Assembly: GCF_963678635.1 (NCBI RefSeq)
Contig: NC_087063.1
Location: 64,091,290 to 64,155,289 of the forward strand
Source of the DNA: Symsagittifera roscoffensis
Taxonomy: Eukaryota; Xenacoelomorpha; Acoela; Convolutidae
Length of the DNA: 64,000 nt
Direction: 5' to 3'
Below the pieces are notes generated by a model. The model was given only the letters and a program-made list of their open reading frames with translations. It was not told the DNA's origin and did no database searches. How positions within the stretch are numbered: position 1 is the first letter of the stretch; each line of letters opens with the position of its first letter. Below are positions 1-12,551 of this stretch, one piece after another. The position numbers and the translations under genes were made by a program.

Positions 1-92
1 ACTTCGGACTAACTTATGCGCGCTGTCAAAATATTTTATAACGATGAAAGCATAAATCGTTTTTTATGTGTTCTATTAATCTATTACTTTCA

Positions 93-284
93 TAAATGTT
101 CTATTAATCTATGTAGGTATGTACAGTTAATGTACAATTAATTGAAAGAATAAATTAAGTAAAATAAAGTGTGAATTTAAAACGTTCTAAGGTAAAACTA
201 GAAACTGTTAATCATGCAGAGAAAACAGGTATTTAATCAATACCGAAGGCCATCAAGATAGACATAAAACAAATCACAACATTT
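93..284 (-). repeat. LTR-like repeat, copy 1
   Basis: Shares the motifs GTAGGTATGTACAGTTAAT, GTGAATTTAAAACGTTCTAA and ATAGACATAAAACAAATCAC, in the same order, with 6222-6436 and 7870-8095. It lies at the far (3') end of the minus-strand gypsy-like element. A pyrimidine tract at 341-351 (purine-rich on the minus strand) could be the polypurine tract next to a 3' LTR ending near 336. The LTR assignment is inference. Confidence 0.5.
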
Positions 285-687
285 CCCACCGGGAAAAATT
301 TAAAACTACAAATGACTAAAATTAATTCTATATACACTCGTTTCCCCCTTTAAAGTAGGAAAAATTTTTTACAAACTGCACCAAATAATAGTACAGCAAG
401 CAAAAAGGAATCTACAAATGAAACTTCGAAAGTACAAATGTACAAAGGGTGGGTGAATATACAAATATTACCGTTGTACAATTAAAAAAACTAAATGAAA
501 CAACGCTAATCTACAAGATGTACATTTAACATGTACAAAATTTTTTACATTAACAATTTCAGTTAAAATGAACTTTATAAAAGTGCAAATAAGTGAGAAA
601 ACAATTGAAAATATGTTCGCAGTTTTTAATTAAATCTTGCATAGAAATCGTCTAGTCTGTGTTTCAGGTCTGCATCACTGATTCCTT

Positions 688-1502
688 CTATATCGTCAGT
701 TGTGTCGTATGTTGTAGGTTGGGGTGAATCGGGGTGTGTCTTGCTCGTCCCGATGTGATAGATTTCTGTAATGACCAGTATAAGGTAGTTTCTGCAACGA
801 GGGTGGTTTTTGGATGTTCCTCCGCGAGTGTTGTTAGGAGGTCTGATGGTGAAGTGACGGTGAAAAAAACCCTCGGTGAGTTAAGAGTGTCGTCCTGTAG
901 CGTAAACACTTCAGTGGTCAGGTCTTCATTTTCTAAAACAATGTCGATGTATGTTCGTTTTCCGAAAAATTTCGGGGTTCCCATGTTTCTGCGAGGTCTA
1001 GACGGCCTCTGTTGTTGTTCCACTGGGGAAGCTTCTTCTGGGGTACTGTCCAACAGAATTGGGTGTTTTTCAGAACCCTCTATTGTCGCTGCGTCTGGCG
1101 CGTCCACGACTGCAGGGTGTTCTGTGGATCCAGTGAGGTTAGGCCTGGTTGATTGAGTGTGGTCGTCACCTGTAAAATTTAACCCTTGGTTAGATCCCGA
1201 GTCGGCTTGTTGGCTAAGCGGTATATTTTTTTTGTCATATCATCGAAAAAGTCGTCTATCATTCCATCCCTAGAGTTAAAACTTAAAATTGACGAGGAAC
1301 CTGACGTGTTTCGAGAAAGATAGCGTGTAGATAATGGATCTGTCGACGGTCCAGACACTTGTGTAGGCCTATCCGCTCTTGATGTGCCTTGATGTAGCTG
1401 GGTTTGATCTGTCCCAATTGTCTTCTTCGGTCTAGATAGTTTCTTCTTTTCTGCTAAACTCGAAGGAACAGTTAGATTATGCCCGGTGGGTGACTGATTC
1501 AC
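688..1502 (-). pseudogene. C-terminal pol tail remnants of the gypsy-like element
   Basis: Two open minus-strand stretches (1502-1179 and 1107-688) encode basic, Pro/Ser/Arg-rich protein, including RPSRPRRNMGTPKFFGKR. Such low-complexity basic tails often follow the integrase core in gypsy-type pol proteins. No catalytic motif is visible. They sit downstream of the integrase remnant in the element's own direction. An env-like or other accessory ORF cannot be excluded. Confidence 0.35.
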
Positions 1503-2226
1503 AACAATTTTCTGGGGAGTAGTTTTCTTTTGTAGGCTAGATTCAATTTCCGTAAAATTTGGCCGTTATCAAGTGTTCTGGTATGCTCAGATGAGTTGAC
1601 GACATTCTTTTTTACAAAATTGAGACAAGGTTCCCCATTTTTTCTGCTGGCCGCCCTTCTAAAGTTTTTATCTCCAGAGACTACTTTTTTCGTCGATTTT
1701 GAGCCTTTGTCCGGATTATGAGCTTCTGGTACGGGAGTCCTTGGGATTGTGAAAACTAGCGGCAGGTTGTCTTCGGAGTCGGTTTAAGCGTCCATGTCAA
1801 TGTCCAGATAGTCGTCTTCCGCGCCGTTGTGCATCTCCCAATTTCTGGCCCGTTGGTCGGATAGAATTGATTTTCCTTTATCTAAACAGTTATCAATGGA
1901 AAACAGATTTTTCTAACTGGTGTTAGCCATTCTATTAAAATTTTTCTCGACTGGAGTACAAGCCATTGAAGCTTGTTTTGTATTTCTGAGGTTCCGGATA
2001 ATTTTTTCAATCGAGGAACTTAAAGAATGTTTTGGTAAATCAAAAGACATGGCTAATAATTTAGACTTTATAGGATTTACAAGTCTTTCCACAAACCAAT
2101 TGGATCTATGGTCGCCGACGGTACAGTAAATGATATCGATGTTATATTTATCACAGAATGATATAAAACCAAGTGATAAAAAACACGACCATCTTCTTGG
2201 AAATCCGTGAAGATGTCACAAATCGT

Positions 2227-2893
2227 TTAAAAATGAGATAACGGAGTTTGAAGTGGTATTGTTGACCACCTTCGCCGATGGAAACTTAGTAAAACGGTCG
2301 AATTACAAGATATTTTTTTTGTTCCCCAAAAAGTGTCCAAAGGTCTTGCGAAGTCCAGGTTTATATCCTGTTTTGCGAACGACAACATAGGTAGTTCCGT
2401 AGTATGGTTCGTACCAAGTAAAACTTTGAGGTTCTTACCGGCTTTCAGGCGTTGGTACATACATGACTTCCCATGATGGTATATCTATCGGTAGTAATGG
2501 GGCCCCCAAATATATTCTGCTGAAAACTTCATCCCGAATTGGCCTGGATGGATCTCGTGAAGCATTGAGCTGAAGGTTCCCCTGATGGTTGCCGGTACGA
2601 CTAATTTATTATCTAACAATAATGAGTCTTCTTTCACGTGAAGGTCCTTTGCGTAGTCCGGTTTTTAAAGTGTCTATTAGGTCCCAAATCCCTTTGTCTC
2701 TTCTTGTCATCAGCTGTAGTAATTTCTTGGAGCAGTGGTCTTCGGGAAATAACGGAGAATTGGAAAAGTTTAAGTCGGATTTGAATCTCTTCAGAAGATT
2801 TGCGTGATCGTCCGGGAGGTGGTCATCTTTGAAATTTAAAGAAATATTGTGTTCATCTTCAATAATAAGTAATGGGCCGGCAACCTCGTCCAT
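2227..2893 (-). pseudogene. Integrase remnant of gypsy-like element
   Basis: The minus strand encodes a zinc-binding-region-like stretch (LHEIHPGQFGMK, then YIWGPHYY). This is followed, after an in-frame TAG, by a catalytic-core start resembling the gypsy integrase LDFAGPLDTFWG block, here LDFARPLDTFWGTKK. The D of the DDE triad is recognisable. The later D and E are not found before the frame closes. It lies downstream of RNase H and is inactive. Confidence 0.6.
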
Positions 2894-3319
2894 TTTTTTG
2901 TAGCGACAGTTTTCTTGATCTATGGAATTAAGTATTTATTTTTAATGATAAAATAAAAAAGGACCTTGAATAATGCTCCGGTAATTATATTTACAATTGT
3001 CAAGAGGTAAACACCTGGAAGAACAATTTCTGCTCGGAAATGAGAATTATTGCAATTTTTTTTGACTGAACAATACAAGATATGATAGCGGCAATATTTT
3101 TAAGATTAAGATAAGCTAAAGAGCTGTTAAAAAGATCCTAACCAATCAGATTGCTTGAATTTTCTACTCCCGATGGGATAGTACTAATAACGAGTTTTTT
3201 TGTAAGTGCAGCGACCGACGGTAGACCTACAGAATTTTTATGTACAAGGTTAAAATGGTATCTATTGGATAAAATATTCTCAATTTTGTCGATTGAATCG
3301 ATTACAAATTTTTTTCGTC

Positions 3320-3708
3320 GTAATAATAAGGTGGAAGGCTTTGCCCGAAGGTAATCTAGGTAAAAGGTCGGTAGAATTCATATCTTTTCCTGTTATATGG
3401 CAAATTTTAAAGTTAAAAGTTAACAATCTGTTTACCCAACGGGTCACTTGACTATGCATAGTCTTATTACTATGATTTGCTGAAAGAGCTGAAATTAGAG
3501 CTTTATGGTCCGTTAAGATTTCGAATTCTACCCCGTAAAGGTATTTTATAAAGAGTTCTGGGGCTCACACCACGTCCTGCAGCTCCAAGTTGTTTGTGGA
3601 GTAATTCATTATATGGTTTTTTAAAAATCTTGAGGCAAATGCAATCGTTTTTCACTGCTCCACTTGGAATTGTCCTGAAGTTGCGCCCAGACCACTATGA
3701 GAGGCGTC
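3320..3708 (-). pseudogene. RNase H remnant of gypsy-like element
   Basis: Minus-strand translation gives DASHSGLGA, then AFASRFL, NYSTNNLELQDVV, GVEFEILTDHKALI and TRWVNRLL. These are the conserved blocks of Ty3/gypsy RNase H, and the catalytic D, E and D positions are present. Two in-frame TGA codons break it, one replacing the tryptophan normally found after the LEL-x-x-VV block. It follows the reverse transcriptase directly in the expected order. Confidence 0.75.
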
Positions 3709-3802
3709 CTATTTTATCTCGTTTTTTCTTTTATATCGAAGTGACTGTTTTCCGTAACATTCACAGTTTCTATTTTTAAATTTTTAGAAGGCTAACGAAT
3801 GG

Positions 3803-4454
3803 TTATTGCCCATTCATATACTGATTTTTGTTATACAGGGGGCGAATTGGGGAGCTTAAGATTGATGAATTTGGGAAAAATTTTACATATTGACTTATGG
3901 AGTCAAAGAAGGATTGCAGTTCCGAAATGTTTTTAGGGATTGGGAGGTTCTTGATGGCGTCTGCTTTACCGACTAAATTTGAAGCATAGCCACTCAATTT
4001 CTGATTCAAAGAATGCACATTTCACCCATTTCACACATTTCACCGCCATTTTGTTCTTGTCCAAAATTGTTAGAGTTTTTTTTACAATTGCTTCATGTTC
4101 CTCCAGTGACTCCTTCAATGCCACCAGTATATCGTCTACATAACAATTTGCGAACGGTATGTTCTGTAAAAGTGAGTCCATGACCCGGTAAAACTCGTTG
4201 AGCATATCATCCAGTCCGTAAAATCCAGTTAAAAACCGATACGTTCCCGTTGTTTCACCGCCCACAATAGTGAAGTTACATTGCTTACTCGTTTTTTCCC
4301 ACAATTTAAGTTGGCTGTATGCATTTTTCAGATCCAAGTTGCCAAACCAAACCTGCCCGGTAGGTTTTTCTGAGATTTTTAAGGCCACGTTATCTATGAG
4401 TTCGTGGATGTTTGGCATTTGGTAATTATTTTTTAATTTCTGGTCATTTACCAA
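3803..4454 (-). pseudogene. Reverse transcriptase remnant of gypsy-like element
   Basis: The minus strand carries FGNLDLKNAYSQLKL, FTIVGGETTGTYRFLTGFYGL and the catalytic YVDD box (NCYVDDILVAL). Next comes a connection region in another frame (3803-4018) with the motif IPKNISELQSFF, typical of the gypsy RT-RNase H linker. The frame breaks near 3970-4018. The polymerase palm motifs are intact, but the flanking frames are not, so it is not expected to function. Confidence 0.85.
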
Positions 4455-4952
4455 TTTAGAATCTTATGCCAAATCAATTGAACCGTTTTTCGTCTTGATT
4501 ATAACAATCGGGTTAAAAAACAATCTTTGTAAAACTTTTCAAGTTCTATAATGTGACCCTCGGTCTCCATTCTTCCTAATTGTTCGTTAACTCCCGCAAG
4601 TAAGTGTAGAGGATCTCTTGCGATCGTTAGTTCTTTCAACCTAATAAAAAACCTATCAGGTGGTAAGTATGGTTTATTCCAATTACTCTCGAATGGTGTT
4701 TGACTGACTGAGCAAATTGGCTTGCGGCATTTCTTCTAACTCACTTCGATGCTAACCTTGGTAAGTTATCGTTCCCCAGTATTTTGCGTTCGTGACCATC
4801 AGTGATAAAGAATGGCGTTTCTTCACTAATCCACCCGTTGGATTGCGTCCTAACAATGATCTCTCCAGAATGTTGATGGTATCATCAGTAAAACCACAAT
4901 ACAGGATAAATTTTAAGGTTGGGATATCTCAGCCTAAATTCGTGCAACACGT

Positions 4953-5000
4953 TTTGTTTATAAAGCTAACAGGGCTCTCTGAGTTTACCAGAATGTTCAT
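4953..5000 (-). pseudogene. Protease active-site remnant of gypsy-like element
   Basis: The minus strand reads MNILVNSESPVSFINK at the place where gypsy elements encode the retropepsin motif LVDSGSPVSFIN. The catalytic D and the G of the D-S/T-G signature are replaced (N and E), so the protease would be inactive even if expressed. A stop follows shortly downstream. Confidence 0.55.
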
Positions 5001-5033
5001 GTTCACAATCATTTCTCATCCCAATCCTATACT

Positions 5034-6099
5034 TTAAAGTTTCTTGGTTTCGAGTCTATTTTCATCGTAGATTTTTCTATCGCTCAATACCGGGAAATCG
5101 TTGTCGTCACTCTGTCTGAATTTGTTCCATGTGTTTATAACTCCGCACATTTCTTGATTTTCACTCCACGAACTTTCGGGTCGGACGTGTGTACAAGTCT
5201 CAGTGTTTTGATAATTATCAGATTCAGTATTTACAGTGGAACGTTTGTTACGGAATTTACATAGCTTAGCGAAGGGTCCTTTGTAATTAAATTTTTTACA
5301 TGTTATTTCCTCCCTGGGTATACGTTTAGATGTCCTTTCGTAAATGGTTTCCCACATTTCATCCACGCATTACTTTTCTTTCTATGTTGATGCTTGGTTC
5401 TTTCTTGATCCGATTATGTGAGTTAAAAGCTTTAAAAGTTGGCCCATTGGTCGAGGATCTCGCTATGTTAGTCACATTTTGGTGGTTTAAACGGCCGTGT
5501 TCAACAATCAAGGCCTGGTTGAGCTCTTCCGATAGGCTAATCGTGGCTGAGAGTATTTTCCTTTGAGTTTCCGTATTCTTCATGTTACAAATGAAGATAT
5601 CTCTTATCCATTCGGCTTCGTCGTTCTCCCTTATGTTGCATGTACTCGACAAGTCCGTCAGTGCTCTCCAGAATTGTTCGAATGATTCCCGATTTTTTTA
5701 CTTACGTTTTAGTAGTTTGTACCTCTCGAACGTTGTATTAGGAGGTTTAGTAAATGCGGTGTCAAGAAATGTCCAGAATTCCATGAATGAGATAGCTAAA
5801 ATCCTTACCCGAGGGTTTTTTTGAGCAAAAAACCTTTTTCCTTCGCTCCTAAGTGCTAAAAACAACAAAATCGAGCGGAAATTCTTGTCAGCTTCAGCCC
5901 ATCTTATCCCATCGAATTTTCTCTTTTCTTCGTTTATCCGCTTTTCCTCGGCGGCTTCGTTTTGTTTCATCGCGTTTTTGTTCCTCGTCTCTCTACTGGC
6001 TCTGTTTGTTTCCGACTCGCTTCCAGTGGTTTGCTCCAATATAGGAATTTGCGTTTCTGGTACCGTTGAGACTATCTGTGTCCAGATTTTGTTTAGCAT
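5034..6099 (-). pseudogene. Gag remnant, copy A
   Basis: Three overlapping minus-strand frames make up a gag-like protein. There is a basic, Glu/Lys/Arg-rich N-terminal half (6099-5698), a middle part with the motif ERYKLLKRK and FWRALTDLSS-like sequence (5652-5359), and a C-terminal nucleocapsid-like part (5366-5034) with a degenerate CCHC knuckle in which several Cys/His are lost. Frame changes lie near 5690 and 5365. The whole block is repeated at 6809-7699. Confidence 0.6.
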
Positions 6100-6221
6100 T
6101 TATCGCTAACTGTAATTGGTCGCTCCATTGGGTCCAGGAATGCGGTGGCTCTGGAGTATGGTTCGGCCAAATGGGGGGGGGAGGATTCCACGCACGTTCG
6201 ATTCATTTGATTGCGTCATAT

Positions 6222-6436
6222 CAAAATGTTCTTTTAATTTACGTAGGTATGTACAGTTAATTTACCATTACTTAAAAGAAAAAAAACAAGTTAAATAAAG
6301 TGTGAATTTAAAACGTTCTAAATTAAAACTAGAACCAACACAAACTGATCGACCGATGGTCGAATCATGCAGAGTTAACAGGTATTTAATAAAAACCGAA
6401 GGTCATTAAGATAGACATAAAACAAATCACAACATG
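6222..6436 (-). repeat. LTR-like repeat, copy 2
   Basis: Near-identical to 7870-8095 and partly to 93-284. It lies immediately upstream (minus-strand sense) of gag copy A, as a 5' LTR would. A G-run next to GGATTCCACG at 6172-6191 lies between it and gag in both duplicated units. Confidence 0.5.
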
Positions 6437-6725
6437 GCGGTTTGAAAAATGTCGTCAAATTAAAAAATTTGGGAAAATTAACAAACGGTATACTTAAAAG
6501 AAGAAAAAGAAGAATTTATTTATTCAAAATTACGTAGAAAGTACCTACAATATATTCTATTGAAAGTAACTGGCGATGTAATCCGGCTCAAAAATTGTTC
6601 TAACATGATTTGAGAGAAGATCTTGGGAATATTAATTATGTGGGTTATTTTCAAAATGAATTTTTGTTTATGGGGTTGTCGGGACATCCTGGGTTTTGCC
6701 ATGATGTAGTAGCAGTCTCGTTATT

Positions 6726-8447
6726 GTTCACGATCATTTCCCATCCCAATCCTATATTTTAAAGTTTCTTGGTTTCGAGTCCATTTTCATCGTATATTGT
6801 TCTAACGCTCAATACCGAGAATTCGTCGTCGTCACTCTGTCTGCATTTGATTTGTTCCAGGTGTTTATAACTCCGCACATTTCTTGATTTTCACTCCACG
6901 AACTTTCGGGTCGGACGTGTGTACAAGTCTCAGTGTTTTGATAATTATCAGATTCAGTATTTACAGTGGAACGTTTGTTACGGGATTTACATAGCTTAGC
7001 GAAGGGTCCTTTGTAATTAAAGTTCTTACATGTTATGTCCTTCGCTGAGTATACGTTTAGATGTCCTTTCGTAAATGGGTTCCCACATTTCATGCACGCA
7101 TTACTTTTCTTTCTATCTTGATGCTTAGTTCTTTATTGATTCGGTTATGTGATTTAAAAGCTTTAGAAGTTGGCCCATTGGTCGAGGATCTCGCTATGTT
7201 TGTCAAGTTTCGGTGGTTAAAACAGCCTTGTTCAACAATCAAGGCCTGGTTGAGCGCTTCCGATAGGCTTATCGTGGCTGCGAGTATTTTTCCTTTGAGT
7301 TTCCGTATTCTTCATGCTACAAATGAAGATATCTCTTATCCATTCGGCTTCGTCGTTCTCCCTTATGTTGCATGTACTCGACAAGTCCGTCAGTGCTCCC
7401 CAGAATTGTTCGAATGATTCCCGATCTTTTTACTTACGTTTTAGTAGTTTGTACCTCTCGAACGTTGTATTAGGAGGTTTAGTAAATGCGGTGGCAAGAA
7501 ATGTTCAGAGTTCTGTGAATGAGATAGCTAAAATCTTTACCTGAAGGTTTTTTTGAGCAAAGACCCTTTTTCCTTCGCTCCTAAGTGCTAAAAACAAAAT
7601 CGAGCGGAAATTTTTGTCAGTTTCAGCCCATTTCATCCTATTGAATTTTCTCTTTTCTTCGTTTATCCGCTTTTCCTCGGTGGCTTCGTTTTGTTTCATC
7701 GCGTTCTTGTTCCTCGTCTCTCTACTGCGCTGTCTGTTTCCGACTCGCTTCCAGTGGTTTGCTCCAAATAAGAATTTGCATTTCCGGTACCGTTGAGACT
7801 ATCTATGTGTATGGTTCGGCCAAAAAGGGGGGGGGGCGGATTCCACGTTCGATTCATTTGAGTGCGTCATATCAAAGTGTTTTTTTAATTTACGTAGGTA
7901 TGTACAGTTAATGTACCATTACTTAAAAGAAAAAAAAACAAGTTAAGTAAAATGTGAATTTAAAACGTTCTAAATTAAAACTAGAACCAACACACACTGA
8001 TCGACCGATTTTCGAATCATGCAGAGTTAACAGGTATTTAATAAAAACCGAAGGTCATTAAGATAGACATAAAACAAATCATCACAACATGGCGGTTTTA
8101 AAAATGTCGTCAATTTGGAAAATTTGGGAAAATTAACGAACGGTATACTTAAAAGAAGAAAAAGAAGAAATTATTTATTCAAAATCACGTAGAAAGTAGC
8201 TACAATATATTCTATTGAAAGTAACTGGCGATGTAGTCCGGCTCAAAAATTGTTCCAAAATGATTTGAGACAAAATCTTGGGAATATTAATTATGTGGGG
8301 TTTTTTCAAAACTAATTTTTCTTTAGTTTTTTTTCTTACATTTTTTTTTAATTTGTGAAATTTTCAAAGAGTGACTTGTTCTTTAGACTTTATGGGGTTG
8401 TCGGGACATTCTGGGTTTTGCCATGATGTAGTAGCAGTCTCGTTATT
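6726..8447 (-). repeat. Tandem duplicate (copy B) of the gypsy-like 5' region
   Basis: This repeats 5001-6725 almost base for base and abuts it directly. Both start with GTTCACRATCATTTCYCATC and end with AGTAGCAGTCTCGTTATT. It contains gag remnants at 6809-7093, about 7100-7430 and 7505-7699, and an LTR-like block at 7870-8095. Relative to copy A it has lost about 80 bp around the gag start codon and gained about 60 bp of T-rich sequence near 8320-8390. It was therefore duplicated and then diverged. Confidence 0.8.
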
Positions 8448-11017
8448 ATCAGCTGCTGATGCCTTAATCTAATCTCAAGCAGAAAAAAGCAATGTGGTTC
8501 AACAATAAAGAGTTAGCCAAATCATATGTACTGAAATTGCCAATCTTATATGAAAGTTAGCTGGGGAATCGTTATCTTATCATGGGTATAATTTGCAGGA
8601 AGATAGTTTGCTTTCAAAACATAAGTTTTTACGGTTATGTTTCTAATCAAGAACATACGGTGGTTGTTGATCACAAAATTGAATTAAGATTTCGCTTTTT
8701 TAAAATTAATCTTGAAAATTTAATTTAATTTTTAATAACTTGAAGGCTGGAGTAATTCCAAATGTGGTCATATCAAGCACATAGCTGTGATTCTACAAGA
8801 GCTCTTCATTGATCAAAATTGATGTCCCAAAAAAATGATCATAAACTAATTTAAACTGACCTTTTCTTGAAGGCTCATACGCAATTTGCAATATTAAATC
8901 TTGTAGAGCAGAAAATCTGATCTCTTATCATATCACAGAATCAATTCCAAATATGTCCTGGACTGGTGAGCTAATAAAACACCGCTTACACTTTAGTTCA
9001 GTCTTACCATCTGACAAAGAAAGTCTTTCTCATAAACCAAATAGACATATGTATAATGTCGTGTCAAGGCCCGAGTTAATGTCAGCCTTATTGATTTTGA
9101 ACAAGATGGCTTTTTAGCCTTCTAGAGTGTGGGGCTAAAATAAATTCAGGCCTTGTAGAGAGGATAAAAATAACTTCACAGTCTCTTCTTTTTTGCTTCT
9201 GCGCGACTGAAGTTCATTAATTCTGTATACTCTCTTTTACCTCTTCATCAATCAGATATTTAACGGTGACGTAACAAAACAAAAACACCTTGCTATTTAA
9301 ATATGAGCTCAAATTATAAAATTACAGAGCGGAAATGGGATTAGATAGCTACCTTGAGATAAAATATAGACATAGTTCTCTGGATTCCTTTGAATTACTA
9401 TTATTAAAATAGCCAATGACATTTACGACTTCAGTACTCATTGTTACCAGTAATCGCAGACAGTTATATCAAAAGACACTTCAGAAGTTTATTTTATCAA
9501 AGTAGGTTTTGAAGTTTACTGACCTAAATACCTGTTTAGGTGTCACAACTTGACCTAATAATCGTCTACATAACTGAAAGGTGATTACATGTTTATAGAC
9601 TGAAACTTTGAGGAAATTTGAGACTTTTATCGGCTGTTCCTTTCACGGCCATTTGATAAAAAGTTCTGGTTTGAGCAGATTTATTTTCTAAATAAACTTC
9701 CTTTATTTTGAGTTTTTCCGCCTACCTTTTGTTTAAGTGGGCAGCTTTGTTGGGATTCACAGAAGCTTGTTATGATCAGCTGTAATTTCGAGGTTATAAC
9801 AAATGGTTAATCCAATGAAAAAACGGTAAGTCCAATTCAAACACGTTTAAAACCGCCATGTTTACATTGAAAAGAAAATTGATGAAAAAGATTGCAAGAG
9901 AATTAATTGTTTCATCGTCGTCTCAGTTTGAAGTTTTCGAATCAAATTTGATTAAATTTGCCCTTACGAGCACATAGAAAAACTATTTGCGAGAACGATT
10001 CGTAAGATTCAAATTGGAAAGTTCCCTGGATAGGGTAGCCTATTAAAATTGATCAAATTGCATATTAAACACGATCAAATTGCTTTGCGGAAAATGTTTG
10101 CTTTTTTCTATATGACATCAAAAATAACATGTTTTTTTTTGCATATTGGATAGCCAATTGTTCCGAGCACTTCAAGAGGTGGGAAGGATCTATGGAATAT
10201 GGTCTGTTTTTTTCCGGCGGATTTTGACTACCTCAAAAAGCTTGTAGAGGTCAAGACTGGTATCATTTAAAGGCTTTTTAGCCGTGATTCGGTTTTCAAA
10301 AAACCTCCAAAATTTTGAATATTTTTGTTTTTAAGACTAAATCAGACAAAAGTTGATGAAAGCCTGAACTTTTAACGTCAATTTAGTTACTGTAACTTCT
10401 CATTCTTTCAGTTTTTCTCCTAATTCAGTTGCCTCTTTTAAAAAATTTGAAAGAACAGAAGTTTAGAAAAAAAATTGAAACACGTTTTTGAACAAAAAAT
10501 TAGAAAGCTTTTGTCGCTATTTGCAAAAAATTTTCTCTGTATTTCAATATGTAACTGGAAACGAATAGTTTGGTTTGTTACTTCAAAACTTTTTCTCTGT
10601 ATTTGAGTTTTACTTCTTAAATCATTGTGGTGGGAACTGATTCAGTTAAATCACAGAAACTGATTCCTTGTATTGAATTTTGCATTCTTTTTCTTCGGTT
10701 CTCGCAAGGTAGTTTCAGCAAACTTCAGTCAATTAAATAATCTGTTGTTAAACTTTGAACGGTGGAGGATATTTTTAAGTGGCTCCTAAGATCCATAATT
10801 GTTCAGTTCTAAATTCGAAAATCACGTAACAGGAATTTGACTTTCCAGAGTTATGGTTATGGTTGAATTGCTCAGCTTTCACTTTCGAGCAATTCAACGC
10901 AGAGAAGGCAGACGAAGCGATTGATGCTTTTGCGACATATCGAGGATTTGCTGCGTGAAAAACTCTTTCACCATTATAAATCTCACTTTTATGACAAAGC
11001 ACTTTCCCTATTTATAA
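8448..11017. other. Gene-free AT-rich stretch
   Basis: I see no supported gene, RNA or complete repeat here. Open frames are short and lack recognisable motifs. Composition is AT-rich with A and T runs. Confidence 0.5.
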
Positions 11018-11640
11018 CAAGACTGCTCGTAAATCAGGGCAAAGCTCTGAATGTTCTGACTGTCCCTTAATTCATATCGAATAGTTTTTGGGAAAAGAAA
11101 TCATTGAAAACCTATTCATTTTGCACAATTTAAAGTGTAAAATTTTGAGTCGTACGAAATTAATACGACCAATTAGCTAGCCTCAATTCAATTTTGGAAC
11201 GATTTGCTTATGCGGGATTATTTGCCACGCATAAATTATTCGCCTTACGCTCTCAGAATTATGAATTAACTCTTCAAAGCGCGCATACTTTAGCCCAGAA
11301 CTTGGCAAATTTGGCAATTTTCAAACCCCAGAAGTTTCCAAAAAATTATCTGAGGTGAAATATCTTTTTACATTTGAACTCAGGAAGTTGATATGTTCAA
11401 TGGGGTATAAAAATTTTTTGTTGAAAACTATTATTTCGATCGAAGAAAATTAAGAGAAGAAAAAAATCACAACGAGCATAAATATTCCGTTTTCTTCGAA
11501 AGCCGGAACAATAATCTAAAGCTATTTTAAACAGGAACCGTAATTTTTGGCGTATTTTAGCTGACTTTCCGTGCCCATTCTGGAGGAAAAACTGCGTTTT
11601 CGCCAACAAAAGCGTGTTTTTCGGCCATCATCAGTTTTCC
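11018..11640 (-). mobile_element. Helentron-like hairpin repeat (HP family), minus-strand copy
   Basis: It begins (its own 3' end) with ACAAGACTGCTCGT, followed by a CAGGGC/GCTCTG hairpin and TGTTCTGACTGTC. This is the reverse complement of the tails at 29684, 30842 and 54928. The body shares GACCAATTAGCTAGCC, the GCGTGGCAAATAATCC-like block and the opposite-end motif TTCCGTTTTCTTCGAAAG with copies at 54470 and 63296. No coding capacity is visible; it is a non-autonomous repeat. Confidence 0.55.
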
Positions 11641-12551
11641 TCCAGATTGTCTCAAAGTTGTGCTTGTCAAACATCAGTTAGGTTAACGCTCTCCTACAAA
11701 ATGTGAGGACGGTTCAAAATAAAAAATATGGTCAAGTAAGACATAAAAACAGTTCGCCTAAAAACTAGTCCAAATTACGGGTCTTATGTGCAAAACGACC
11801 CAAAATAAGTATTTCTACATCTTGATCTTAAATCAATATATGGTTAATCTGATTGGTTCATTAGCAATCCAAATGCAAACCTTATGGTCCGGCATTTCAA
11901 TTAAAATTTAAAGCAGATTAAATTATTGACCGAAATGATCAAAACCATAGAATTTTTTTCGCGTTGATACTATTTTATTGAATTTTTTTCTTTGGGTATA
12001 ATTTCACAAAAAAACTAGGAATTAAATTTATTATTTGACTAAGATTCAAATTCTCAATTACTTCGGTTAATGTTTTTTTTTCTGCTGGAACAGTTGACTG
12101 ACATGCATCTGCCGCATTAATTTTAGATAAAAGGTATAAAGATTTTGATTTTGGGCCGTTTTGTGCTTAAGACCCTAAATTACAAAGCAATCAAAAAGAC
12201 AAGTACTATGGCTAGTTTGTTTAGACAAACGTAAAATTATCTGAATCATTGTTATTTACATTCAAAACTGAAAAATTCCGCCCTTTTGCGTTTTTTTCGC
12301 AATTTTGGGATTCCTCTGTTTTCGGCTCAAACTGGTATAATTTCACTATTTTTTGGGCATTTCGGCAGACCAAAAATTACGATTCAAAACTGTAAAATGG
12401 CCAAACTCTGGCAAATCCATATTGAATCTATGTTGAGTGTTGGCAAAATAAAATAAAATTAAGCATGCGTAAGTTACCTTAAAAGATATCGTTACATTAG
12501 AAAATTTGCAATTGATCTAAAAGTGATTTTTTGCAGGATTGAAAAACATCT
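11641..12551. other. Gene-free AT-rich stretch
   Basis: Nothing beyond low-complexity AT-rich sequence is recognised. Confidence 0.4.

Larger units (their letters stand above)
1..8447 (-). mobile_element. Degraded Ty3/gypsy-like LTR retrotransposon with tandemly duplicated 5' part
   Basis: Read on the minus strand the remnants come in the order gag (6099-5034), protease (around 5000-4953), reverse transcriptase (4454-3803), RNase H (3708-3320), integrase (2893-2227) and a proline/arginine-rich tail (1502-688). This is the Ty3/gypsy order PR-RT-RH-IN. Every module is broken by stops or frame changes, so the copy is dead. A stretch of about 190 bp (93-284) recurs at about 6222-6436 and 7870-8095 and probably belongs to the LTRs. 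The left copy diverges from the other two after the shared block, so exact LTR borders are not resolved. The left end may run out of the window. Confidence 0.8.
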
